A DNA stretch of 64,000 bases from JAGVSR01 sp963750715 (GTDB taxonomy: Bacteria > Pseudomonadota > Alphaproteobacteria > Rhizobiales > Hyphomicrobiaceae), in assembly GCA_963750715.1 (NCBI GenBank), contig CAVVRP010000014.1, positions 186,001-250,000 on the forward strand. Direction: 5' to 3'. The position numbers were made by a program, and so were the translations under genes. The notes beneath the pieces were generated by a model, which was given only the letters and a program-made list of their open reading frames with translations, did no database searches and had not been told where the DNA came from. Shown one piece after another: positions 45,648 through 55,926 of the stretch. Every line of letters begins with the position of its first letter. Positions within the stretch are counted from its first letter, which is position 1.

Positions 45648-46122
45648 CATCTCAACGCGTCGGGTCGAATGCGGGGTGCCGGGGACCGCGGGCGGACAAA
45701 CTCGCAAGTCACACCGGCCCCGCTTTTGCCAGCCGCTGGCGGTCGCGATGTCGCGTCAAAGCAGAGGGGCACGACAGGGGAACGCGGCGCGCGCTAGCTG
45801 TTTACGCTCGCCGCCCCATAGACGTCCAGTGCGCTTGCCGCCTCTGCTATGGCGGGCGGAAACGCCGGCAGAGCGCAACCGCTGCCGCAGCCCAAAGAAG
45901 CAAGACCATGGAAATGTTGAAAGAATAAAATCCGACGCAATCTGCACATTGGCATGCGGGTTCCACGGCCTGCTTGAAAAGTTGCAGCAAATAGCCAATT
46001 AACTAGCTATCCGAGACTTCTCAGCTCCGGCTGAAGGCATTGGTCGAACTCGACCAACGGCGCCATTGTGGCCATGACTGCATCTGTTACATGCTAGGCT
46101 CTGAGTGAACCGGGACGTTCAA
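45648..46122. other. Divergent intergenic region
   Basis: Contains the promoters of the minus-strand aminotransferase operon and of phaC. No coding frame was supported. Confidence 0.5.
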
Positions 46123-47977
46123 ATGGACAAGCGCGCGGCCGAAGTGCCCGAACGGGACAACCCTTACACCATCCCATACACCATCAAGAACCCCGAGGAG
46201 TTCGCCCGCAACCTCCTGCGCTTCTACGAGGAGGGCGGTCGTATTGCGACCGCGTTCCTGGAGCGGTCGGACATGACGGCGACGCCGTTTTCGGCGGCCA
46301 GCGAATTCTCCGAAGCGGCCCAGACCGTCAACGAAATCACACAGATCTGGATGGCCGAACCGACCAAGCTGGCCGAAGCCCAGAGCGCGTTGATGAAGTC
46401 GTATGCGGAACTGTGGAGCAATACGCTGCGGCGCATGATGGGCGAGGACGTGGAGCCGGTGGCAGAGCCCGACCCCAGCGACAACCGCTTCAAGGACGCT
46501 GAATGGTCGTCCAACCCCTACTTCGATTTCTGGAAGCAGGCCTATCTGCTCACCACCTCGTGGGCAGAAAACATTCTCCAGCAAACCGACGGCCTAGATC
46601 AGCACTCGCGCCACAAGGCGGAATTCTACTTCCGGCAGATCACCAGCGCGTTGTCTCCGTCGAACTTCCCGACGACGAACCCTGAAATCCTACGCGAGAT
46701 CTTCGCCACGAACGGCCGCAGTCTGGTCGCCGGTATCGAGTCCCTCGCACACGACATGAAGAACTCGGGCGACCTGCTGAAGATCACGCAGACCGATATT
46801 GGCGCGTTTGAGGTCGGCCGGAATCTGGCAACCACTCCCGGCAAGGTCGTGTTTCAGAACGAGCTTCTCCAGCTCATTCAGTACAGCCCCACCACCGACA
46901 AGGTGCGCGAGATTCCGCTGCTGATGGTCCCGCCGTGGATCAACAAATTCTACATCCTCGATCTCACGCCCGCGAAGAGCTTCATCAAGTACGCCGTCGA
47001 CCAGGGCTTCACGGTTTTTATCATCAGCTGGGTCAATCCCGACGCCGAACTCGCCAGCAAGTCTTTCGAGGACTATATGGTCGAAGGCTTGCTGGCGGCG
47101 ACCGACGCCGTACATCGCGAAACGGACCTGAAGCAGTGCAATGCGCTTGGATATTGCGTCGGCGGCACGCTTCTGGGCACGACGCTTGCCTGGCTCGCGG
47201 CGCGCGGCGAGACGCCGTACAAGTCCGTGTCGTTCCTGACGACACAGGTCGATTTCTCGGAAGCTGGCGACCTATTGCTATTCACCACCGACACGCAGCT
47301 CGAACTCGCTGGAAAAGACGATGTCCGAACGCGGCTACCTGGACGGATCGCGCATGGCCAACGTCTTCAACATGATGCGCCCGCGCGACCTGATCTGGCC
47401 CTACGTGGTGAATAATTATCTGCTCGGTCGCAAGCCGTTCCCGTTCGACCTGTTATTCTGGAATCAGGACTCGACGCGCATGTGCGCGACCAATCACGCC
47501 TTCTATCTGCGCGAGTATTACAACGAAAACCGTCTGGCCAACGGTGAAATGACCATGGCTGGCGTACGTCTCGACCTCGGCAAGGTCAATCTGCCGATTT
47601 ACAGTCTGGCGACCAAGGAAGACCACATCGCGCCGGCCCGATCAGTCTATATCGGCGCGCGGATGTTCGGTGCGAAGGTCGAGTTCGTTCTGGCCGGCTC
47701 TGGGCATGTCGCGGGCGTGATCAATCCGCCCGACAAGGTCAAGTATCAGTACTGGACCGGAGGCGATCTTTCGAAGGAAAGTCTTGAGGAGTGGCTCGCC
47801 ACCGCCAAGGAAAACCCCGGGTCGTGGTGGAGCAACTGGGCCCAATGGCTGTCGAAACACTCAGGTAACTGGACGCTGCCGCGCACGCCGGGCGAGACCC
47901 TCGGCGTCATCGAGGATGCACCAGGCAGCTTCGTGAAGGTCCGGTCATTCCCTTCGCCAATCGACGTGCCTGCATGA
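46123..47977 (+). pseudogene. phaC: Class I polyhydroxyalkanoate synthase, split by one frameshift
   Basis: The first part (to about 47305) has the N-terminal PhaC domain and VPPWINKFYILDLTPAKSFI, FIISWVNPD and the lipase-like nucleophile GYCVGGT. The second part, in another frame from about 47307, has LEKTMSERGYLDGSRM, the catalytic aspartate in FWNQDSTRM and the histidine in GSGHVAGVINPP. A single-base change joins a full synthase of about 617 residues. The enzyme polymerises 3-hydroxyacyl-CoA into storage granules, and a phasin gene is in the same window. The break may be a sequencing error. The start is the ATG at 46123 or a GTG at 46105. Confidence 0.92.
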
Positions 47978-48068
47978 ATTAGGCGCCGACGATGACACGC
48001 CGGCGTCTGGATTTGCGGCGCTGTACCGAGAAGACGAAGGCTAAACACCGGTGCGCGCTGAAATCAGG

Positions 48069-48386
48069 TCACGTGACCTCGAACTCACCTTCGAAATCCG
48101 CGGGCCACAATACGGTGTACTCATCGGCGTCCGCCAGCCTGAACGCTACAGCCATCGGATTGAGCCCGCGTTCGGCGGCCTTCTCAAGTGCCGGCTCGAT
48201 CTTCTCAAACGTTTTCTTGGGATCGCCGGTGAGAATGAACAGATTTGCAGAACCTGATCCGATGTCGTGACCATCGACCTCGGCAATGCCGTCGAGTAGA
48301 TCAATCAGGTAATCCTCGAGCGTTTCCAGTTCCTCCAGCGTCTCGCCACCCTCATCCTCGAACTGAACAACAAATTGATAGTCCAT
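48069..48386 (-). CDS. Conserved small acidic protein
   Basis: 105 residues from MDYQFVVQFEDEGGETLEEL (ATG 48386). A strongly acidic alpha/beta protein with DYLIDLLDGIAEVDGHDIGS, ANLFILTGDPKKTFEKIEPA and YTVLWPADFEGEFEVT. No signal peptide. It could be a small ferredoxin-like-fold domain, but no function can be assigned. It stands between phaC and metY. Confidence 0.7.
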   Translation of the reverse strand: MDYQFVVQFEDEGGETLEELETLEDYLIDLLDGIAEVDGHDIGSGSANLFILTGDPKKTFEKIEPALEKAAERGLNPMAVAFRLADADEYTVLWPADFEGEFEVT

Positions 48387-48437
48387 TGTCGGGCTCCCCA
48401 CTTTCTTTAGAACTTAGTCGGACATGCTTTGCGTGCT

Positions 48438-49730
48438 TCACGCCCCCGCCGCAAGTCCCTGATCGAGATCGGCGATGATGTCGGCCGCATCTTCTATGCC
48501 GATCGACAATCTGACCACATCAGGCCCCGCGCCGGCCGCCTGCCGCTGCGCTTCGGTGAGCTGGCGGTGAGTTGTCGAAGCTGGATGAATGACGAGGCTA
48601 CGAACGTCGCCAATGTTGGCCAGATGCGAGAACAGCTTGAGGCTGGAGACCAGCTTCACGCCGGCCGCGTAGGCGCCCTTGAGTCCGAATGCGAATACGG
48701 CGCCTGCCCCTTTGGGACAGATGCGGGCGGCAAGTTCGTGATTGGAACTCGACGGCAAGCCCGCGTAATTGACCCAGGCGACCGCTGGATGCCGCTCCAG
48801 ATGGCTCGCGACGGCAAGGGCATTCGCACAGTGCTTCTCCATGCGCAGGGGCAGCGTCTCGATACCCGTCAGCAGCAGGAACGCGTTCATCGGGGCGATG
48901 GCGGGACCGAGATCTCGCAGGCCCATGACGCGGCAGGCGATCGCAAAGGCGAAGTTGCCGAACGTTTCGGCCAGTCTCATGCCGTTGTAGGAGGCGTTGG
49001 GTTCGACAAGCGTCTTGTAGCGATGCTTCGCGCCAAGCCAGTCATAGGTTCCGCAATCGACGATGACGCCACCGATCGAGTTGCCGTGTCCGCCCATGAA
49101 CTTGGTCAACGAGTGCACGATGATGTCCGCTCCATGCTCCTTTGGCCGGCACAGGTACGGCGTCGCCAGCGTATTGTCGACGATCAGCGGCACGGCGGCC
49201 GACTTGGCGATGGCGGCGATAGCCGGAATATCGATGACGAGCCCTCCCGGATTGGCAATGCTCTCGATGAAGATTGCCTTGGTTTTGGGCGTCACGGCCG
49301 CAGCTATTGAGGCGGGATTGCCGGCATCCGCCCAAACCACGTTCCAATTGAATTTCTTGAAGGCGTGATTGAACTGATTGATCGATCCGCCATAGAGCTG
49401 GCGCCCGGCGACGAACTCGTCATCGGTTTCGAGCAGCGTATGAAACACCAGGAACTGCGCGGCGTGACCCGACGCGACCGCCAGCGCCGCCGTGCCTCCT
49501 TCGAGTGCCGCGACGCGGCCTTCCAGGACGCCTTGGGTCGGGTTCATGATACGGGTGTAGATGTTGCCGAAGGCCTCCAGGCCGAACAGCGCCGCGGCGT
49601 GGTCGGCGTCGTCGAACACGAACGAGGTGGTCTGATAGATCGGCGTTACGCGTGCACCTGTTGAGGCGTCCGGTGCGGCGCCCGCATGCACGGCAAGCGT
49701 GGAAAAATGGGGAGCGATCGGGTCGGCCAT
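48438..49730 (-). CDS. metY: O-acetylhomoserine sulfhydrylase
   Basis: 430 residues from MADPIAPHFSTLAVHAGAAP (ATG 49730, with AGGAGGAGG just upstream). A PLP enzyme of the Cys/Met metabolism group: TPIYQTTSFVFDD, YTRIMNPTQGVLEGRVAALE, VDNTLATPYLCRP and the cofactor lysine in HSLTKFMGGHGNSIGG. It makes homocysteine from O-acetylhomoserine and sulfide, or methanethiol to methionine. Together with hom it covers the methionine branch. No SAM-II riboswitch was recognised in the 180 bases upstream. Confidence 0.95.
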   Translation of the reverse strand: MADPIAPHFSTLAVHAGAAPDASTGARVTPIYQTTSFVFDDADHAAALFGLEAFGNIYTRIMNPTQGVLEGRVAALEGGTAALAVASGHAAQFLVFHTLLETDDEFVAGRQLYGGSINQFNHAFKKFNWNVVWADAGNPASIAAAVTPKTKAIFIESIANPGGLVIDIPAIAAIAKSAAVPLIVDNTLATPYLCRPKEHGADIIVHSLTKFMGGHGNSIGGVIVDCGTYDWLGAKHRYKTLVEPNASYNGMRLAETFGNFAFAIACRVMGLRDLGPAIAPMNAFLLLTGIETLPLRMEKHCANALAVASHLERHPAVAWVNYAGLPSSSNHELAARICPKGAGAVFAFGLKGAYAAGVKLVSSLKLFSHLANIGDVRSLVIHPASTTHRQLTEAQRQAAGAGPDVVRLSIGIEDAADIIADLDQGLAAGA

Positions 49731-49913
49731 GGCCTCCTCCTGGACTCGCGGTTCGCGAATGTCAGAGAAAAGGGGAGGAGGCGCGGCAAAGTCAACAGCA
49801 GGCCGACGCGCAAAGGACGATCCGGTGCGACAACGATCGAAGAGGGAAGACCGTCCCCCGCGTAGGCGCGCCCTATCGCGCGCGTACGCCATTAAATGGG
49901 CGAAACGAGAACC

Positions 49914-50120
49914 TTAGATTTTCGCGATTTGACCGGCAGGCCGGCATGCCCAGCGCTTCAGCGCCCACTTAGGATGGCCTTCCATCCATTTCGCAATTTC
50001 GGGCTGGGCCCCCATCATGCACTGCATGGGCGTTGTCATCTCGGCTGAGTAGACGAGACTGACGTCCTTGCAACGGGAGGGATCTTGGATAAGGCAGACG
50101 GAAACGACGAGTTCGAGCAT
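49914..50120 (-). CDS. Conserved small hypothetical protein
   Basis: 68 residues: MLELVVSVCLIQDPSRCKDV, SLVYSAEMTTPMQCMMGAQP and EIAKWMEGHPKWALKRWACR. Four cysteines and several tryptophans suggest a small disulfide or metal-bound fold. The pattern agrees with a small protein I believe is common in Hyphomicrobiales. Function unknown. Confidence 0.72.
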   Translation of the reverse strand: MLELVVSVCLIQDPSRCKDVSLVYSAEMTTPMQCMMGAQPEIAKWMEGHPKWALKRWACRPAGQIAKI

Positions 50121-50411
50121 GCTAGCACCCTGCGATCTTAGGGCCCGCTCATGAGGGCCTGTTGCAGTTGTGGGCGCTTACTTCCCTTAAGAAGTTTTTT
50201 TGCTCTTGAAATAAAACTACCTTGAAATACGCATCTGCACAAGATTCAAACATGAGCAGTGGTTGCTCACATTTTAAACTGCACAAATCAAAGCCAATTG
50301 GCGCGCTAACACCCATTCGATGTCACTGAATTTCAACACTGATTTTATGTGCTGATGCGATTATGCTACATATCAAAATGATTGCATCGACTGTGTATAA
50401 AGATTGCCTGC

Positions 50412-51491
50412 TCAGTTATTGTGCGGCGCATCACCGTCAGACGAAAGCGACTCAAGGAATGAAATCAGGGCCTCCTTCTCCGACTCATCCAATCGAAGAT
50501 CGCGGACAATGTTCGGGGCGAGCGACGGACGCAGGGTCAATCCACCGGCATAATGGTCGACGACGTCATGCAGTGTCTTGAGGCTTCCGTCGTGCATATA
50601 CGGCGCCGTATGGAGTAACTCGCGCAAGCCGGGCGTCTTGAACTGGGGAAGGCCCGCGTCGCTTCCCGCCAGCGCGCCGCGCCCCGGGTCGGTCGACGGA
50701 AGGCCTATGTCGTGGAAGGCGTCATCCGTGAACCGCCAGCCGCCGTGGCACGCCACGCAACCGGCCTTGCCGACGAAAATGCTGAAGCCCGCCAACTCCT
50801 GCTGGGTCAAGGCCGCGTCATCGCCTGACACCCAGCGATCGAAACGCGTTTCCGGCGCGACGATGGATCGGACGTAGTCAGCCAGCGCTTTAACGATGAG
50901 TGGCTCGGAAATGCCCCGCGATACCGGGAATGCCTCAGCGAAAGCAGCCGCCATTTTCGGCTCAGCGCTGAGGCGGCGCGACATTTCCGCGAAGTCTCCG
51001 CTCATCTCGTCGGGCAACGTCAATGGAAAATGCACCTGGGCCTCGAGTGTCGGCGCCCGGCCGTCCCAGTAAAAGCTCTGCCCCCACGCCAGATCGAAGA
51101 GGTGCGGCGTGTTGCGCTGAAGCGGCCGCCCGCTGATGCCTTCAGCATTGGCCTTGCCGTCGGTGAACCCCTTGTCCGGCTGATGGCACGTGGAGCACGA
51201 CCGGTCGCCGGCGCCCGAAAGCCGCACGTCCCTAAACAAAAGTGAGCCCAGGGCCGCACGCCGTCGAGCCGCCTCGTTTTGCAGGCCGGGGATAACACCG
51301 TCTCTCTGAAAGATGCGCCGCCACAAGGCGTCACGACCGTCGGACTCGCCTGCCTTCGGCGCTTCGGCGCGCGCTGTTCCACCAGGCGGCGACAAGGCCA
51401 GAAATGCGATCATCACCGCCGCCGCGCAAGCCAGTGCGGCGATCCATCGACCGGGGAGGCACGCGTCATGCCTTGGCACGCCCAGCCTCAT
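50412..51491 (-). CDS. Di-haem cytochrome c peroxidase / MauG-like protein
   Basis: About 359 residues. A membrane or signal segment (WIAALACAAAVMIAFLALSP) is followed by two haem sites: CSTCH in SGAGDRSCSTCHQPDKGF, and CVACH in FVGKAGCVACHGGWRF. Between them LFDLAWGQSFYWDGRAPTLE is typical of the family, and FKTPGLRELLHTAPYMHDGS carries a distal methionine. It acts in the periplasm, reducing hydrogen peroxide or oxidising a protein. The start overlaps the upstream transporter gene by 26 bases, implying co-expression. Confidence 0.88.
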   Translation of the reverse strand: MRLGVPRHDACLPGRWIAALACAAAVMIAFLALSPPGGTARAEAPKAGESDGRDALWRRIFQRDGVIPGLQNEAARRRAALGSLLFRDVRLSGAGDRSCSTCHQPDKGFTDGKANAEGISGRPLQRNTPHLFDLAWGQSFYWDGRAPTLEAQVHFPLTLPDEMSGDFAEMSRRLSAEPKMAAAFAEAFPVSRGISEPLIVKALADYVRSIVAPETRFDRWVSGDDAALTQQELAGFSIFVGKAGCVACHGGWRFTDDAFHDIGLPSTDPGRGALAGSDAGLPQFKTPGLRELLHTAPYMHDGSLKTLHDVVDHYAGGLTLRPSLAPNIVRDLRLDESEKEALISFLESLSSDGDAPHNN

Positions 51492-52092
51492 CGTCATCGT
51501 CCACTTCACCCATCGCCGCCTGGAAGACCTCCAGCGCGGCGCCCGCATTCAGGATCGCAATGCCGACACCGACAATCAGGTCGGGCCAGGCCGACATCGT
51601 CGCAAACGTAAGCAATCCGGCGGCGATGATCGCGACATTCGAAAGAACATCGTTGCGCGCCGCAAGATATGCCGCCCGCGTCAGGCTGCCGCCGTGCGTC
51701 CGCACTTTCGTCAACAGCAGCGCGCACGTGGCGTTGACGGCCAGCGCACCGAGGCCGGTGATCGTCAGGATAAAAGGTTCAGGTGCGACCGGCGCGGCGA
51801 ACTTCTCCCATGCCGTCCAAAGCGCGGCGATGCCCGGCACCAGTATCACGCCGGCAAGAAACACGCCCGTCCACTTCCGCCGCACCGCTGTCCAGCCGAA
51901 TGCGATTAGCACGAGGATGTTTACGCTGGCGTCTTCGAGGAAGTCGACGCTGTCGGCGAAAAGAGAAACCGAGCCGATAGCCACAGCGGCGGCATACTCG
52001 ACAAAGAAATACGCAAAATTGAGCGCCGCCACGATCGCCACGGTACGGCGCATGGACATACCGTTGGTCGTCCTCGATCGGGCGTCGATCAT
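51466..52092 (-). CDS. Cation-efflux (CDF) family transporter
   Basis: About 208 residues, starting MIDARSRTTNGMSMRRTVAI (ATG 52092; another at 52116). Five to six hydrophobic segments. The metal sites are atypical: SLFADSVDFLEDASVN gives DxxxD in place of HxxxD in helix 2, and the helix 5 site is in ARNDVLSN. No cytoplasmic C-terminal domain follows. It probably exports a divalent metal; which one is unknown. It precedes and overlaps the di-haem peroxidase gene, a hint at shared metal or oxidative stress duty. Confidence 0.82.
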   Translation of the reverse strand: MIDARSRTTNGMSMRRTVAIVAALNFAYFFVEYAAAVAIGSVSLFADSVDFLEDASVNILVLIAFGWTAVRRKWTGVFLAGVILVPGIAALWTAWEKFAAPVAPEPFILTITGLGALAVNATCALLLTKVRTHGGSLTRAAYLAARNDVLSNVAIIAAGLLTFATMSAWPDLIVGVGIAILNAGAALEVFQAAMGEVDDDDEAGRAKA

Positions 52093-52259
52093 GGTCTCGC
52101 CTCTCGCCGCCGGCACACCCGCCCGGCCACTGCGCGTTTCGACCTAGAACCAATCCCCGGAAGGTTCAAGCCACGCGCCCTTGTGCGTTTCAATTGTCGA
52201 GGCCCTCGATTGGGGGCAAGGTGCACGGCCGCCCGGGTACGCAAGATATAAGAACTCAG

Positions 52260-53844
52260 ATGCAAAACGCATTCGACCTAAGGCTCGCCGACACCACCAT
52301 CTTTGCAGCACTGATGGAGGCCGCCCGCCGTCACGGTCGCGACAAGGACGTTCTCGAGGATGCCAACGGTCAATCCCTGACGTACGGACGGCTCATAACA
52401 GGCAGTCTAGTGCTCGGATCGCAGCTTTCGCGTCTGACACGCCCCAGCGAGGCGACCGGGATCCTTCTTCCCAACGTCAATGGACTCGTGATCACTCTGT
52501 TCGGGCTCAACGCCTTCGGCCGACAAGCAGCGATGCTGAACTTCACGTCCGGGAGCCGCAACCTCGTTTCCGCGGTCAAGACGGGACCCGTCCCCGTCGT
52601 CGTCACGTCGCGTCGCTTCGTAGCGGCCGCCGGGTTCGACGAGAGCCTCGCCGCGATCGCGGATACCCAAGTGACGGACGGTCGCAAAGTTCAGATCGTC
52701 TACCTCGAGGATGTTCGCGCGGTCATCGGCACTCGCGAAAAAATCGCAGGCGCGCTCCGTGCCGTGGTCGCGCCATGGCTGTTTCGCGCCCGGCCCGGCG
52801 CGTCGCAAACACCAGCTATCATGCTCTACACCTCCGGCACCGAAGGCCTACCCAAGGGCGTCGTTCTGACCAACGCCAATCTGGTCGCAAACGCCCGACA
52901 GATCTTCCAGCACGCACGGCATGTTCTTTCGCCAGCCGACATCGCGATGAACCCACTGCCGATGTTCCACTCTTTCGGCCTGACGGCCGGCACGCTCATG
53001 CCGCTGCTGAACGGCCTCAAGGTTGTGCTGTATCCAAGTCCTTTGCACTACAGGCAGGTGCCCAAGCTGATCGCTGCCACCAAAGCCACGCTGCTGTTTG
53101 CGACCGACACGTTTCTGCAGGGCTACGCACGCGCGGCGGCCCCATCGGACCTCGCCTCTATTCGCTACGTCGTCGCCGGGGCCGAACGAGTTAAGGATGC
53201 CACGCGACTCCTGTGGCAGAAAACCGGCACGGTCATCCTCGAAGGTTATGGCGCAACCGAATGCGCGCCGGTCATCGCCGTCAACCTGCCCAAGGCAAAC
53301 CGGCATGGGTCCGTCGGACACCTGCTGCCCGGCATCGAGGCGCGTCTGGATCCGGTCGAGGGCATTCACGAGGGCGGCAAGCTCGTCGTGAAAGGTCCAA
53401 ACGTCATGGCCGGTTACATTCTGGCGGATGCACCGGGCAAGCTCGTGGCGCCTCCCGGCGGGTGGCACGACACGGGCGACATCGTCACCATCGACGACGG
53501 CTTCGTCAGCATCCGGGGTCGTGCGAAGCGCTTCGCAAAGATCGGCGGCGAGATGGTCTCACTGGCATCCATCGAGGCCATGGCATCGAGCCTTTGGCCG
53601 GACAACACGCATGCGGCGGTCAGCCTTCCCGATCCGAAGAAGGGCGAGACTTCTCATGTTGATCACCGACAATCCGATGGCTGATCGCGACGCCCTGCTG
53701 ATGCACGCTCGCACCGAGGGCTTTTCAGAGCTATGGGTGCCGCGCGCGGTGCTTTCGGTGGCGCAAATTCCGGTGCTCGGGTCCGGTAAAGTCGACTATG
53801 CCGCGACATTGGAACTGGCGCGCTCGACGCGCGCTCTGCTCTAG
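52260..53844 (+). pseudogene. AMP-forming acyl-CoA/ACP ligase, one frameshift near the end
   Basis: From ATG 52260 the ANL-superfamily signature is clear: AIMLYTSGTEGLPKGVVLTN (P-loop), MFHSFGLTAGTLMPLL, YGATECAPVIAVN and WHDTGDIVTIDDG. At about 53648 the frame breaks (KKGETSH), and the C-terminal subdomain continues in another frame: LLMLITDNPMADRDALL and VPVLGSGKVDYAATLE-like text. It resembles the ligase part of the Aas-type acyl-ACP synthetases. There is no PlsC acyltransferase, but a transporter gene follows 42 bases later. The break may be a sequencing error. Confidence 0.85.
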
Positions 53845-53886
53845 CACTGAGCTCTGTTATCCCTCCAACGCGGTGACGTCTTCCGA

Positions 53887-55383
53887 ATGACTACAGAAGC
53901 GAATCGTTCGACAGCGTTCCCGCATGCAAGGCGCACGTTGGAGGCGGCCCTGCTAACCCCCATCCGCGCCATGCGCCTCGTTTATCTGCCGCTGCTGATG
54001 GTCTACTTCGCCTATGGCGCGCTCGGGCTGGTGGCGGTCGCGGACAGCTTCTGGGTAAAGAAGGAACTCACCCTGTCGCCGGCGGCGCTCGCCCACCTTG
54101 GCGTCTGGCTGACGTTGCCGTGGGCGACGAAAATGGTCTTCGGCGAACTCGTCGACACCGTGCCGTTGCTCGGCTCTCGCCGGCGGTCCTACGTGTTCCT
54201 CGGTGCCGGCCTTGTTGCCTCGGGACTTTTGCTGATGGCGGGCGCTGCGGGCAAATGGCTGACCTTCGCAACTCCCGAAAAGCTCTACATCGCAGCCCAA
54301 CTCCTGACGGTGTTCGGCGTCGTCCTGCAGGACGTCGTGGCTGATGCAATGAGCACGGAGGTGGTGACGCGAACCAACCCCGATGGCACGCCACGTGCGA
54401 CGGCGGACGTCGACCGCGATCTGGGCATGGTGCAGATCCTGGGCCGGCTCGCGCTGTCGATCGGCGTGTTCGCTGTTGCCGGGCTCGCCGGTTGGCTGGC
54501 GACCGCATTCACATACGACAAGGTGTTCCTGATCGGTCTCGTGATACCCATGATCTCGGCGAGCGGCGCTGCCGTGGTGCGCCTGGAATCGTCCGAGGAG
54601 CGGCCAACCGACTGGCGCATCCTTGGCGGCGGGCTTGCGTTCGGCATGGTGGTCACCGTGCTTGGATTGGTGGACGTGCCATTCAATCAGGAACTCGTTT
54701 TCGTCATCTCGCTCTGCGTCATCGTCGCTATGCTCTCGCGTGTCACCGCCGAAGTCGACCATGATGTGCGCATGCGGATCTTCTACGCCGCGCTCATCAT
54801 CTTTTCCTTTCGCGCTGTTCCGGGCACGGGCGAGGGCTACCGCTGGTTCACGATCGACGTGCTGGGCTTCGACGAAGCCTTCTTCGGCACGCTGGCGCAG
54901 ATCGGAGCCGGAGTAGCGCTGGTGGCAGCGTGGCTGTTGTCGGATGTTATCACGCGAATGCCGGTTGCCCGCGTTCTGCTGTGGCTGACCATTCTCGGCG
55001 CGGTCCTGGCTATCCCCAACATCATGCTGGTCTATCGGCTTGACCAGTGCACGGATCAGGTTCTGGGCCTCGACGCGCGCGGCATCGCCCTCATCGACAG
55101 CGCCGCCCAGTCGCCACTCGCCCAGCTCAGCATGGTGCCGCTTCTGACCCTGATTGCTGTGTATGCGCCGCCGTCCCACCGGGCGACATGGTTCGCGCTG
55201 ATGGCGTCGTTCCTCAACCTCGCCCTCATCGCGGGGCAGCTCGCGACCAAGTACCTGAACTGGATCTTCGTCGTCGAACGCGGTTCGTACGACCAGATCG
55301 CGCCGCTGGTGGTGACGTCGGTGATTCTAGGTCTTGTGCTCCCGCTACTGGCAATCGTGGCATTCGGCCATCGGGTACGATGA
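53887..55383 (+). CDS. BT1-type MFS transporter
   Basis: 498 residues with about 12 membrane segments. It begins with RLVYLPLLMVYFAYGALGLV and has LPWATKMVFGELVDTVPLLG, LQDVVADAMSTEVV and SFRAVPGTGEGYRWFTIDVL, typical of the folate-biopterin transporter (BT1) family. Bacterial members are poorly characterised. Here the substrate may be a lipid or a pterin, since it follows a fatty-acyl ligase. The two genes are probably one transcript. Confidence 0.82.
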   Translation: MTTEANRSTAFPHARRTLEAALLTPIRAMRLVYLPLLMVYFAYGALGLVAVADSFWVKKELTLSPAALAHLGVWLTLPWATKMVFGELVDTVPLLGSRRRSYVFLGAGLVASGLLLMAGAAGKWLTFATPEKLYIAAQLLTVFGVVLQDVVADAMSTEVVTRTNPDGTPRATADVDRDLGMVQILGRLALSIGVFAVAGLAGWLATAFTYDKVFLIGLVIPMISASGAAVVRLESSEERPTDWRILGGGLAFGMVVTVLGLVDVPFNQELVFVISLCVIVAMLSRVTAEVDHDVRMRIFYAALIIFSFRAVPGTGEGYRWFTIDVLGFDEAFFGTLAQIGAGVALVAAWLLSDVITRMPVARVLLWLTILGAVLAIPNIMLVYRLDQCTDQVLGLDARGIALIDSAAQSPLAQLSMVPLLTLIAVYAPPSHRATWFALMASFLNLALIAGQLATKYLNWIFVVERGSYDQIAPLVVTSVILGLVLPLLAIVAFGHRVR

Positions 55384-55640
55384 CGTTCCCCGGAACACCT
55401 GAACCGCTGCCATGGAATAGTTGCGTCACGGTCACGCAATCGGCGTGATTGTCCAGAAAACCGTCCGCAATCTTGACGCTCGACAGTGGTTGGATCATTC
55501 CAGTTGAGCGCATCGTGTCTCGGCCTTCTTTCCACCTCGGCTCACGGTCCGGGCGCCTATCGAGTGCCAACACTGCTCAGGATCCGAAGCCATGTCCACG
55601 CTCGTGACCGACGAGACGTCGCCTCCTGCCGTCGCCGCTC

Positions 55641-55808
55641 GTGCTCCTGCGTCGCTGGGATGGGCAATCCGCCGCGCCGCTCTTGGAGTTCGCAATCCTT
55701 TTTGTGGCCGTCGGCAGCGTTGCATGGCTGACGTATGCGTCGATCGATCCGAACTTGGAACCTGTCGACACCGACGAAGTTGCGGTCTCGCCCGTCCCCC
55801 CACACTGA
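55641..55808 (+). CDS. Possible small membrane protein
   Basis: From a GTG at 55641: VLLRRWDGQSAAPLLEFAIL, FVAVGSVAWLTYASIDPNLE, then an acidic tail PVDTDEVAVSPVPPH. One clear membrane helix. A better start may be the ATG at 55592 (MSTLVTDETSPPAVAARAP) in another frame, which would need one frameshift. Function unknown. Confidence 0.45.
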   Translation: MLLRRWDGQSAAPLLEFAILFVAVGSVAWLTYASIDPNLEPVDTDEVAVSPVPPH

Positions 55809-55926
55809 TTGACCCCACAGGTTCGAACCCAAACTGTTTCGCAGCGCAGTGAAAAACGTCTAAGGTATTAGCGGGCTGTCGCATGCATTGCGCAGCGGTA
55901 TCGGCAGTCCTAAACGGGATCGCGAC

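Noticed and set aside
49731..49913. Possible SAM-II riboswitch upstream of metY
   Set aside because: The conserved pseudoknot core could not be found in the leader.
53953..55179. 408-codon minus-strand frame
   Set aside because: Antisense shadow of the BT1-type transporter; charged, repetitive text without a family pattern.
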